Assembly: GCA_047636995.1 (NCBI GenBank)
Contig: JBLIGQ010000022.1
Location: 1-39,954 of the forward strand
Length of the DNA: 39,954 bases
Origin: JAQWQB01 sp047636995
GTDB taxonomy: Bacteria > Bacteroidota > Bacteroidia > Flavobacteriales_D > Sanyastnellaceae
Direction of reading: 5' to 3'
Under the pieces are notes generated by a model. It ran no database searches and had not been told where the DNA came from. It saw only the letters and a list, made by a program, of their open reading frames with translations. The position numbers and the translations under genes were made by a program. Each line of letters starts with the position of its first letter. Position 1 is the first letter of the stretch. Shown piece after piece: positions 32,851 to 39,954 of the stretch.

Positions 32851-33432
32851 CTATTTCCCCGCATTCTTTAATCTACTCAAATGAACAGAACTAATATTTA
32901 GGTACGAAGCAATGAGGTGCTGGGGCACGCGCTGAAATATATTTGGGAAACTGTGGTTTAGATTAGTGTATCTATCGAGTGGTTGCTCAGTATAAATCGA
33001 CTGAATTTTGTCATTAAACATGAAAAAATAATCTTCTGCAAGCAGCCGACCTAGCTTTTCGCCATTCCTCAGTTTCTCGTAGCCTGCCTTTATCATTTCA
33101 TCAGACATGATGATCACTTGCGTATCCTCTATTGCTTGAATGGAATAATTGGAGGGTATGCCTTTCAGTAGGCTTTTGTAATCTGTGGCGAAGGTGTTTT
33201 CTAGCGAAAAATGAAAGGTTTTTTCTTCTCCGATGTTGTCCACAAAATAAACGCGAAGCAATCCATTATTTACAAAAAACACTTCCTTGCAAGCACTTCC
33301 CTCCGCAAGAATAATGTCCTTTTTCTTAAACTCTTTAATACGCAGCATGGAAGAATAAACAGACCACTCTTCGTCACTGATGTCAATGTAACTGGAGATG
33401 ACTTGGTGTATTTTTTCGAAATTACTGTTCAT
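32851..33432 (-). CDS. Crp/Fnr-family transcriptional regulator
   Basis: 193 aa. The N-terminal cyclic-nucleotide-binding fold is visible (KKDIILAEGSACKEVFFVNNGLLRVYF, FHFSLENTFATDYKSLL); the ligand-binding Glu/Arg pattern is not canonical and the ligand is unknown. The C-terminal winged-helix part, RVPQHLIASYLNISSVHLSRLKN, contains the recognition helix. Length fits the Bacteroidota Crp/Fnr-like group. It lies just upstream of the PETase-like gene on the same strand with 218 bp between them, so a regulatory link is possible but unproven. Confidence 0.87.
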   Translation of the reverse strand: MNSNFEKIHQVISSYIDISDEEWSVYSSMLRIKEFKKKDIILAEGSACKEVFFVNNGLLRVYFVDNIGEEKTFHFSLENTFATDYKSLLKGIPSNYSIQAIEDTQVIIMSDEMIKAGYEKLRNGEKLGRLLAEDYFFMFNDKIQSIYTEQPLDRYTNLNHSFPNIFQRVPQHLIASYLNISSVHLSRLKNAGK

Positions 33433-34043
33433 TTTGTGTCTTGGTGATGTTAGCGTTCGCTCCCCCGTATATTTTACAGACGCCAGTTGTATTTAAGTTA
33501 ATAGACGCGCTTTCTCCTATTATCACTCGTCTAATTTGACACCAGTTAGCATGAAATGTATTCTTATGCTGAGCGATGCCGTTTTTTCGCTGTTTTTTTA
33601 GGGGAAAATACGATTTTGATTCTGGGATGGGGGAGATGCAGTTTTTTCAATGCACATGCAATGAGGCGAACCAGGAACAAATGTCAGAAAAAATGATTTT
33701 GTCTGCTGCATTTAAAGTCTACGTTAAGTTTGATTCATGACCAAAAGGGCGAACAGCTTTCCAGTTCTGATAGCTTTTTTTTCTTCAGGTCGAAATGGAA
33801 ACGGAGTCAGTACTTTATGTTGCGTTACGCACTCTTTTTGATGAAGAAGAAAAGCTGCTTGTTCATGGGAAAGAACAAACTGAAAAGAACGGCTAATATG
33901 ACAAAATGTAATTAAACTTAACATTCGGGGCTGTTGTGATACCTGTTCGTCATGAAGATTAAAAGAAATCAAATAGAGTTTGCGATGAAAGAAGATTCAT
34001 GGAGTCTGGAAATTTAAAGAAATACTAGAAAGAGGGCGCTTTG
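33433..34043. other. Long region without a supported gene
   Basis: 611 bp. A 33-codon plus-strand frame (33795-33896) and other short frames are not supported by family resemblance. The DNA just before 34044 may contain the decayed N-terminal part of the next membrane-protein gene. Confidence 0.4.
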
Positions 34044-34392
34044 AACCACCTTATGGACGGGATCCATTGCAATAGCGGCTTTTGGGCCAAAATTTATTTG
34101 GGACGAAGATGTTGTGTTTTCGGTTCGTGCTATTAGTGCAAATGCACTTTTGGGTATTGGGATGATTTTAATGGATATTAAGCACCTTAATTCCTTTTAT
34201 GACCTTCAAAAGAAAATTCAATTAGATGCGATGGGAATCGCCTTAGGAGTAAGAATAGTAGGAGGCCTAAGTTATTCACTCCTTGATGTAACCAATGTGA
34301 CTGCCCAAGACGCTGAAATTGGGTTTCTAGTGATTCTTATAAGTCTTACCTATTTAGCTGGGTTACTGATCGGACAAAAGCGTTACAAATGA
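34044..34392 (+). pseudogene. Membrane protein, N-terminus lost (partner of XRE regulator)
   Basis: The frame is open from 34044, just after a TGA, without an ATG; the first usable start is GTG at 34114 (92 aa). The residues before it (LWTGSIAIAAFGPKFIWDED) look like the first membrane helix of a small four-helix protein, so translation from 34114 would lose it. Three helices follow (ALLGIGMILM, MGIALGVRIVGGLSYSLLD, IGFLVILISLTYLAGLLIG). The TGA overlaps the ATG of the regulator gene (ATGA), as in the membrane-protein/XRE pairs common in Bacteroidota. Decay is inferred from the missing start and the broken partner. Confidence 0.6.
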
Positions 34393-34583
34393 AAAACCGA
34401 CTGAAAGTACTCAGAGCAGAGAATGATCTGAATCAGGCAGATCTTGCCATCTAACTTAATGTGTCTAGACAGACGATCAATGCAATTGAGAAAGGTAAAT
34501 TTGATCCATGTTTACCTCTAGCATTCAAAACGTCAATATTAGTCAAATTGCCTATTGAGGAAATCTTCCAAAACGAAGAATAG
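34389..34583 (+). pseudogene. XRE-family regulator with an in-frame stop at codon 22
   Basis: The 64-codon frame reads MKNRLKVLRAENDLNQADLAI, TAA at 34452-34454, then LNVSRQTINAIEKGKFDPCL and ...LPIEEIFQNEE, TAG at 34581. This is a complete YozG-like HTH protein (typically LA..L.VSRQTI.AIE.GK..PSL) interrupted by a single stop where Lys or Glu is usual; AAA or GAA to TAA would explain it. The stop lies between the first and second helix of the HTH, so no DNA-binding fragment remains. Overlaps the membrane protein gene by ATGA. Confidence 0.8.
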
Positions 34584-34729
34584 AATTAACTGCTGCGAAA
34601 GGGATTCTCTTAAGCAGAGAAGTGCTTTTAGCTAGGAATGTTATCAAACAGTCGACCTCGAAAGGCGGTCTGTTTTAGGAGAAATTATGCTGGTGGTTTT
34701 CTTGCCCAATACAATCTAACTTTTCGGCT

Positions 34730-35494
34730 TCAATAGAAAGCCTTCCTGATACCTACAAAAACAAAAATCATGACGGTATAAGCCAGAAAGAAAGGCAGAA
34801 TAAACGCTTGTAACCCTGAAACAAGCAGAACGGCAATTATGAGCAGCTGAAACCCCAAGCCAAATGTAGAAACACTTGTCATGAGCCATTTCGGCAATAC
34901 CTCACCCTGATCTGCTTTGCTGTCTAAGGCGTAAATTGTTTTATCAAAAATACCATAAAGTAGTTTATACATTCGAAAGAGTACATTCACATGCTTTTGC
35001 TCTTCGCCTTCTAAAGCTACTGGCGTTTTGGTTTCAAAGATCCGACTAGTTGTATCTCCGTCAAATTTATTTCTCAAAATAACGTAGTAGTAATTATAGA
35101 GTGTTCCTTGCAATTGCAAGCCCAAGAAAGCCGCCAGGCAGATGAAAATGCTGGTGCTAGTAACGGACCATATCGAAATAAAAAATAAAGCGTTTAATAG
35201 AATGTCTGCTACTGAGTCTAAATAACGACCAGTGTAAGATGGTTTTTCTCTTACACGCGCTAATTCCCCATCTGCGGCATCCAAAATGGATTTCAATATC
35301 AAAAAGAAGGCAGCGAACCAATAATGCCCCTCAAGAATACAAAAAATCGCAAGGAGTCCAGAGATGATAAAACCAATGGTCACATGAATAGGAGTGAAAG
35401 AGGTATTCTTTAGTGAATTCGCGATAACAATAGCTACTGGTCTGCCATAGTCTGACAGATCAACGAATTTGTGCTCTCTTGGTAATTTGGACAT
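34730..35494 (-). CDS. CDP-alcohol phosphatidyltransferase family protein
   Basis: 254 aa. The catalytic motif D..DG..AR........G...D...D is complete: Asp72, Asp75-Gly76, Ala79-Arg80, Gly89, Asp93 and Asp97. Five or six membrane helices surround it (about 35-52, 58-72, 95-125, 205-225 and 230-250). Family members transfer a phosphoalcohol from a CDP-linked donor to an acceptor alcohol; the particular head group (inositol, glycerol, serine or other) is not evident. An insertion of hydrophilic residues (about 145-195) separates the catalytic half from the last two helices. Stand-alone gene. Confidence 0.88.
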   Translation of the reverse strand: MSKLPREHKFVDLSDYGRPVAIVIANSLKNTSFTPIHVTIGFIISGLLAIFCILEGHYWFAAFFLILKSILDAADGELARVREKPSYTGRYLDSVADILLNALFFISIWSVTSTSIFICLAAFLGLQLQGTLYNYYYVILRNKFDGDTTSRIFETKTPVALEGEEQKHVNVLFRMYKLLYGIFDKTIYALDSKADQGEVLPKWLMTSVSTFGLGFQLLIIAVLLVSGLQAFILPFFLAYTVMIFVFVGIRKAFY

Positions 35495-35714
35495 TTATTA
35501 GGATCGAAATAGGAGTCGTGGAATAGACCAAATTAGATGAATCTTAAGCAGTGCTTAAAAGAAGGTTTCAGAACTAACTGCATGAGGGAAGGAATGTTCT
35601 ATTTGGTGTTTTTCAAATGATGAACTGTTTTCTAAAATTCAATACAACACCCGTGACCAGGTGAGTTTTTGCTATGCTGTATGATTTTTAAATTGAAGAA
35701 AAAGGTAAGTAAAT

Positions 35715-36827
35715 CTATTTTACTTGTTGAAACTTGATGCCTAGTGTCCGTTCGTAGTTCTTCACAATCTTCACTTCAGATGAGGTCACAAAACAAATTG
35801 AGATACCTTTTTTACCGGCACGGGCGGTTCTACCAGCCCTGTGGGTATAAGAATCATCATTTTCTGGTAGCTCATAATGCGCAACAAAGGTCAGATTAGA
35901 GATATCGATTCCGCGAGCCGCAATGTCTGTAGCTATCAAAACGCGCACTGTCGTGTTCTTAAATGCACGCATCACCTTGTCGCGTTCTTTCTGATAGAGG
36001 TCACCGTGAATGGCGCCAGTGGCTATGTTTTCTTCGATCAATAGTTCTGAAAGCTCTTTGGTTGCCGATTTTGTTTTGCAAAAGATGACACCGCGGTTTT
36101 CGCCCTCTGATTTTAAAAATAACAACAGTGCACGAAATTTCTCAGATTGCTCACAAACCTCGTATTGGTGAGTGATGTTCTTATTGACCATTTCATCTCG
36201 GCTAATTTCAATGCGTTGCGCATCTTCAGACAGGTGTTTCGAAATGATTTCTTGAATCCCGTTTGGAATGGTCGCTGAAAACAGCCATTTATTTTCAACG
36301 GCGGGAAGAAAGCTCAAAATTTCGTCCAATTCATCTTTAAAGCCCATGCTCAGCATTTCATCTGCCTCGTCTAGCACAACGGTCTTCACTGTATTTAGAT
36401 TTACTGCTTTGCGATTCAACAAATCAATCAAACGACCAGGTGTAGCCACTATGATCTGCGTAGGACGACTCAAAGCGCTCATTTGGCGATCAATGTCCTC
36501 TCCGCCGCATACTGCTTCGGTGAAAATCTTGTCAGAGTACTTCGTGAATCTGAATAACTGCTTGGCTACTTGTTTAGCCAGTTCACGAGTTGGACATAGA
36601 ACTAAGCCCTGAACAGTGTGCATTGTTGGATCCATTTGCTCCAACAATGGAAGTCCGTATGCTGCGGTTTTTCCTGTTCCTGTTTGCGCCTGTGCAACAA
36701 GATCAGTTGCTCCAGCCATCAATACCGAGATGACTTTCTTCTGAATGTCAGTAGGCTCAATAATATTTAATTCAGCAAGTCCTTTTACAAAGCCTGAGCG
36801 AATACCTAATTCTTCGAAGTTTTTCAA
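35715..36827 (-). CDS. DEAD-box ATP-dependent RNA helicase
   Basis: 370 aa, TTG start at 36827; the protein is a minimal helicase core without a long C-terminal tail. Q-motif ending TDIQKKVI, motif I AQTGTGKT (47-54), Ia PTRELAKQ, Ib TPGR, II DEAD (153-156), III SAT, V ATDIAARGIDI and VI HRAGRTAR are all intact. It unwinds short RNA duplexes in ribosome assembly or mRNA turnover. The 220-bp downstream gap and 241-bp upstream gap hold no other gene. A TACCTTTC box upstream (near 36860) is one mismatch from TAnnTTTG. Confidence 0.95.
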   Translation of the reverse strand: MKNFEELGIRSGFVKGLAELNIIEPTDIQKKVISVLMAGATDLVAQAQTGTGKTAAYGLPLLEQMDPTMHTVQGLVLCPTRELAKQVAKQLFRFTKYSDKIFTEAVCGGEDIDRQMSALSRPTQIIVATPGRLIDLLNRKAVNLNTVKTVVLDEADEMLSMGFKDELDEILSFLPAVENKWLFSATIPNGIQEIISKHLSEDAQRIEISRDEMVNKNITHQYEVCEQSEKFRALLLFLKSEGENRGVIFCKTKSATKELSELLIEENIATGAIHGDLYQKERDKVMRAFKNTTVRVLIATDIAARGIDISNLTFVAHYELPENDDSYTHRAGRTARAGKKGISICFVTSSEVKIVKNYERTLGIKFQQVK

Positions 36828-37068
36828 AATAGATGCTTTTCTTATTCGCCCGAAAGGTACACCATAGTTCGAATGATGAGAAGAAAAGTCTGTGTAATAG
36901 AACTTCGCTGCCCACCAACCAATAGTTGAGTTCTCTTTTTACAAATCGACGGATGAGAAAATGAATTAGAGCATGACTAAACAAGTCAGGAGAAGAAGCG
37001 AGATGGAGCTCCTGTGATTCCAATGGAGTGAGGTCAGTAAATTAGAAGTTTCTGCCGCAGACATCCTC

Positions 37069-37962
37069 TCAATTTTGTAAACTGTTTCTCTCGTATTTAT
37101 TGTGGATTGTTATTATTGCTAGTCCAAAAAGAACAGCCACAACGATTAGAATAGTGCTGATTAATCCACTTACTCCAAATGACATCCGAATCAGAATGGT
37201 CGAAATAACAAATCCAGAGTTTCTGATGATTTTATGAAACTGGTCTGTATAGAAAAAGGAAATGAGGAGGAGAACGACATCTACTAAAATCAATACCGTA
37301 AAAAATTGATCAAAAAACAGATTGTTAATGCTTTCAAATGTGGGCAATTTGTTCGGCGACAGAGAAATTCCGGCAGACCAACCTACGAGTGTGTACAAAG
37401 CCATGGTGAAAAATAATGGCACTAAAATAACGGCAATTAGCTTTTTTCGTTCAACAAATCTTTCAATAATGGGTTTAGCAGCCGCTTGCATTGCTGCATT
37501 TCGTTTTCCTACTTTTTGGAAAAGGAAGATTAAGTAAAAAAGCAGAAGAGAAGCAACTAAATCATAAGTAAATTGGAGGTCCCCTTTAATTTCAAACCAA
37601 TCTGCTGTAAGCTCTAAAGCAGATAAATCTTTAAATAATTTACGGATAATGATGAGTGTAATGATTTCATACTGCTTCGTTATGTAGGTCGTAAACGATT
37701 TTGGTAAGTAGTAAATTAGGAGATAAACCTCATAGATAAGAATAAATGAAAAGGGCGTGTAAACAGCTGATATAGGGTTTTCTAGTAATTCTGAGTTGGA
37801 TGGAAAATCGATAAAATCAAGTTTCAAGAAGTAGATGAGGGCCAAATGAATAAAAAAACTGACTAGTGCCACTTTAAGAATGACTTTCTCAGTTTTTTCG
37901 CGTGTGTTTTCTGAAAGAAGTACGTTAAACAGTGATTGGACTATTTTTTTTTTCTTCATCAT
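37069..37962 (-). CDS. Polytopic membrane protein (297 aa), unknown function
   Basis: ATG at 37962 followed by a basic stretch MKKKKIVQ. Hydrophobic helices occur at about residues 27-45, 70-85, 130-150, 178-196, 210-235 and 250-285, with a basic loop RFVERKK. No conserved motif recognised. Could be a channel-like or DUF family protein; no assignment is made. Confidence 0.72.
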   Translation of the reverse strand: MMKKKKIVQSLFNVLLSENTREKTEKVILKVALVSFFIHLALIYFLKLDFIDFPSNSELLENPISAVYTPFSFILIYEVYLLIYYLPKSFTTYITKQYEIITLIIIRKLFKDLSALELTADWFEIKGDLQFTYDLVASLLLFYLIFLFQKVGKRNAAMQAAAKPIIERFVERKKLIAVILVPLFFTMALYTLVGWSAGISLSPNKLPTFESINNLFFDQFFTVLILVDVVLLLISFFYTDQFHKIIRNSGFVISTILIRMSFGVSGLISTILIVVAVLFGLAIITIHNKYERNSLQN

Positions 37963-38527
37963 ATCAGCATATTATGGCCTATTTATGGTCAATGCGTGAT
38001 ATTAACTTCAGCCACATTGCATTTAGCATAATAAACTAAAACACCTAGAGCATGCATAAAGTTTATTGACATGGCCAAAGTTTCACCTTTCCTGTAAGGT
38101 TGACCCTCATTCACCTTGCCTAATGACCAATGGCTCAGCAACAAGGTCAGCAACGAACAGCAATGTGCTTAAAGAGACAATACCCCGGTTTGTAAACCCT
38201 CTTTTCCCCCTCAATGCCACCACCATTTTTAACCGATAGTCACCCCATTTCCCATTAAAAATAACACTTCTGACATCCTGTTGTTGTGATGTAGATCGCT
38301 GAAAAAAAGTTTCTTGACTTGTAACACGATCGGAACGGTGCTGATATAGACTGTGAATTTGAAAATGACTAAAGAGATCCATCCAATATAGACCGTGATT
38401 ATTGATTGGCATCCGCAGAATCCTTGTCAATGACTCGTCCCGTCACTCCATAAAGTAGTTTAGGAATTTAATGAGCATCTTCCGAATCTGTACATAAGTA
38501 TAGTCTGAAGCTTTCGCTTAGGACAAA
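37963..38527. other. Intergenic region without a supported gene
   Basis: 565 bp. A 107-codon minus-strand frame (38107-38430) has no recognised similarity and unusual composition; I do not call it. An AAGGT/ACCTT short inverted repeat lies near 38096-38117. Confidence 0.4.
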
Positions 38528-39370
38528 TCACGGAATCCACTTAATATTAGAAAAGTCTGGCTTGCGTTTTTCTAAAAAGGCATTTCGTCCTTCTTTTGCC
38601 TCATCGGTCATGTAAGCAAGGCGCGTAGCTTCTCCAGCAAAGACCTGTTGGCCCACCATTCCATCATCTGTAAGGTTGAAAGCGAATTTGAGCATCTTGA
38701 TGGAAGTTGGCGACTTCGCTAAAATCTCTTGACCCCATTGCCAAGCGGTTTGTTCTAAATCAACATGTGGAATGGAAGCGTTGACCATCCCCATTGCTAC
38801 TGCTTCATCTGCATTGTAGTTTCGTCCCAAGAAAAAGATCTCTCGGGCTTTTTTCTGTCCAACCATTTTAGCGAGGTAGGCAGAACCATAACCGCCGTCA
38901 AAACTGGTCACATCGGCATCCGTCTGTTTGAAGATCGCATGTTCCTTAGAGGCCAGTGTGAGGTCGCACACTACATGCAAACTATGTCCGCCGCCAACAG
39001 CCCACCCCGGAACAACTGCAATCACCACTTTCGGCATAAAGCGAATGAGGCGCTGCACTTCTAAAATGTTCAACCGTGGCATCCCGTCATCGTCAACATA
39101 GCCTTGATGGCCGCGGGCATTTTGATCACCACCGCTGCAGAATGAATACACACCGTCTTTTGTAGACGGACCTTCAGCGCTGAACAATACAACTCCAATG
39201 TCAGTGTCTTCTCTGGCGTCAAGGAAGGCAATGTAGAGTTCGCCAACTGTTTTAGGACGGAATGCATTTCGAATGTTCGGACGGTTAAAAGCTATGCGGG
39301 CAACGCCGCCGCACTTCTTGTAGGTGATGTCTTCGAATTCTTTAACGGTTGTCCAAGTGGGTGTGCTCAT
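38528..39370 (-). CDS. menB: 1,4-Dihydroxy-2-naphthoyl-CoA synthase
   Basis: 280 aa, typical length. MenB closes the second ring of naphthoquinone from o-succinylbenzoyl-CoA in menaquinone synthesis. Crotonase fold: FNRPNIRNAFRPKTV, SFCSGGDQNARG, the GWAVGGGHSLHVVCDLTLAS oxyanion region and the MenB-specific TDADVTSFDGGYGSAYLA, and the C-terminal FLEKRKPDFS. This fits a respiratory menaquinone-using Bacteroidota. ATG at 39370; other men genes are not in the window. Confidence 0.97.
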   Translation of the reverse strand: MSTPTWTTVKEFEDITYKKCGGVARIAFNRPNIRNAFRPKTVGELYIAFLDAREDTDIGVVLFSAEGPSTKDGVYSFCSGGDQNARGHQGYVDDDGMPRLNILEVQRLIRFMPKVVIAVVPGWAVGGGHSLHVVCDLTLASKEHAIFKQTDADVTSFDGGYGSAYLAKMVGQKKAREIFFLGRNYNADEAVAMGMVNASIPHVDLEQTAWQWGQEILAKSPTSIKMLKFAFNLTDDGMVGQQVFAGEATRLAYMTDEAKEGRNAFLEKRKPDFSNIKWIP

Positions 39371-39425
39371 CTGTGATGTGTTTGTGCAAAGTTACTTGAT
39401 TCCGATGGGGGCGAAAAGTAAGTGC

Positions 39426-39457
39426 AAAAAAAAAGCCCCTTCCCGAAGGAAGAGGCT
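39426..39457 (-). terminator. Rho-independent terminator of the T9SS protein gene
   Basis: AGCCTCTTCC and GGAAGGGGCT (39448-39457 and 39434-39443, minus strand, one G-U pair) form a 10-bp stem with a TTCG loop, then eight or nine T. It lies 27 bp after the stop of the gene at 39484. Confidence 0.92.
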
Positions 39458-39483
39458 CTCTCTAAGATATGTGTAAGCAAATC

Positions 39484-39954
39484 TTACTTATTGATGATGA
39501 TGCGATTAGTGATCACTTCATTCTCAGTAGTCAAACGGTATAGGTAAACTCCAACTGGAAGGCTGGCAGCATTGAACTCTATTCTGTAAAGTTGCTGAGC
39601 ATCAGCATCTGCATTGAATAGATCAGCAACCTTCTGTCCGTTCAAGCTGAAAATTTCAACTCTAGCAGCAGAAGCCTTAGCAAGTGTAAACTCTACAAAC
39701 GCCTTGTTCATTGCTGGGTTAGGATAAGCAGTCATACGTGTTTCGTTAGCTGCATCTCCTTTCGCTACATCTTCTTGAGCTCCTTCAGCATCAACACCTG
39801 CAATAGGTAGTGTGTTTCCAAGACCTTCGAAGCTGATCAACTGCGTGAAGCAGATTTCGTTTCCAGAGCAATCTTCAGCACACCATGTGCGTTCGATGCT
39901 GTAACGTGGACAGCAATCGTGATCGAATGCGAAGTCACCTGATCCCATTACTTC
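39484..39954 (-). CDS. C-terminal part of a secreted protein with T9SS sorting domain (5' end outside window)
   Basis: Open to the window edge on the minus strand; at least 156 residues. The final 85 residues (TAYPNPAMNKAFVEFTLAKASAARVEIFSLNGQKV … SLPVGVYLYRLTTENEVITNRIIINK) are a classic type A T9SS C-terminal domain. The preceding 60 residues contain six Cys (DCCPRYS, WCAEDCSGNEICF) and an acidic linker. The rest of the protein, with its catalytic or binding domains, lies outside. The product is secreted or surface-anchored by the type IX system. Codon use is more polished than its neighbours (few rare codons), which fits a well-expressed protein. Confidence 0.9.
   Translation of the reverse strand, partial: EVMGSGDFAFDHDCCPRYSIERTWCAEDCSGNEICFTQLISFEGLGNTLPIAGVDAEGAQEDVAKGDAANETRMTAYPNPAMNKAFVEFTLAKASAARVEIFSLNGQKVADLFNADADAQQLYRIEFNAASLPVGVYLYRLTTENEVITNRIIINK

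Noticed and set aside
33795..33896. 33-codon plus-strand frame in the gap after the Crp/Fnr gene
   Set aside because: Short, with no neighbour, terminator or similarity to support it.
38107..38430. 107-codon minus-strand frame between menB and the membrane protein
   Set aside because: No family resemblance, odd composition and no coupling with neighbours.

Overview
The window is chromosomal DNA of a Bacteroidota bacterium, most likely a marine-type member of the Flavobacteriales. The evidence is: type IX secretion (T9SS) C-terminal sorting domains on at least three proteins; promoter boxes of the TAnnTTTG type; start codons without Shine-Dalgarno sequences; frequent TTG/GTG starts; a menaquinone gene (menB); and Bacteroidota-typical families (CotH with a sorting domain, inserted S8 peptidase, large Cys-rich adhesin-like repeat proteins). 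I see no rRNA, tRNA, CRISPR array, phage or intact insertion sequence.

Layout. 1-3.7 kb: the 3' part of one giant Cys-rich repeat protein and a complete paralogue, both ending in a single dockerin-like calcium loop. 3.7-10.6 kb (minus strand): a two-component system followed by formate-tetrahydrofolate ligase, FdhD and a molybdopterin formate dehydrogenase-like protein, several with overlapping ends; this is a C1/formate module. 10.6-14.4 kb (plus): a possible small RNA, a secreted S8 peptidase, then a coupled set of a pseudouridine-synthase-like protein lacking its catalytic Asp, a 54-aa membrane protein, a zinc-ribbon membrane protein and another membrane protein. 14.4-17.5 kb (minus): a hypothetical protein, an internally deleted DAHP synthase fossil, a coiled-coil lipoprotein, a 48-aa conserved-looking small protein with its own terminator, and an acyltransferase. 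17.5-19.2 kb: a candidate sigma-54-driven small RNA and a thiolase. 19.2-22.1 kb (minus): an AraC regulator with two Rossmann dehydrogenase/epimerase genes and two candidate operators. 22.2-26.7 kb: a 2OG-Fe(II) oxygenase, an HPF/RaiA ribosome factor, a prohibitin-like protein, an AhpD fossil and an MscS channel. 26.8-33.4 kb (minus): GNAT, a small membrane protein, CotH protein, GMC oxidoreductase, a PETase-like polyester hydrolase with a T9SS tag, and a Crp/Fnr regulator. 34.0-34.6 kb: a decayed membrane-protein/XRE-regulator pair. 34.7-39.95 kb (minus): CDP-alcohol phosphatidyltransferase, DEAD-box helicase, a membrane protein, menB, and the C-terminal part of another T9SS protein.

The most notable items are the PETase-like secreted hydrolase (31487-32632), the perfect sigma-54 promoter placed about 60 bp before a strong terminator with no ORF between (17581-17697), the Asp-to-Pro pseudouridine-synthase homologue at the head of a coupled membrane-protein cluster, and three gene fossils (DAHP synthase, AhpD, XRE regulator). 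All functions are inferred from sequence reading only; no database search was run.
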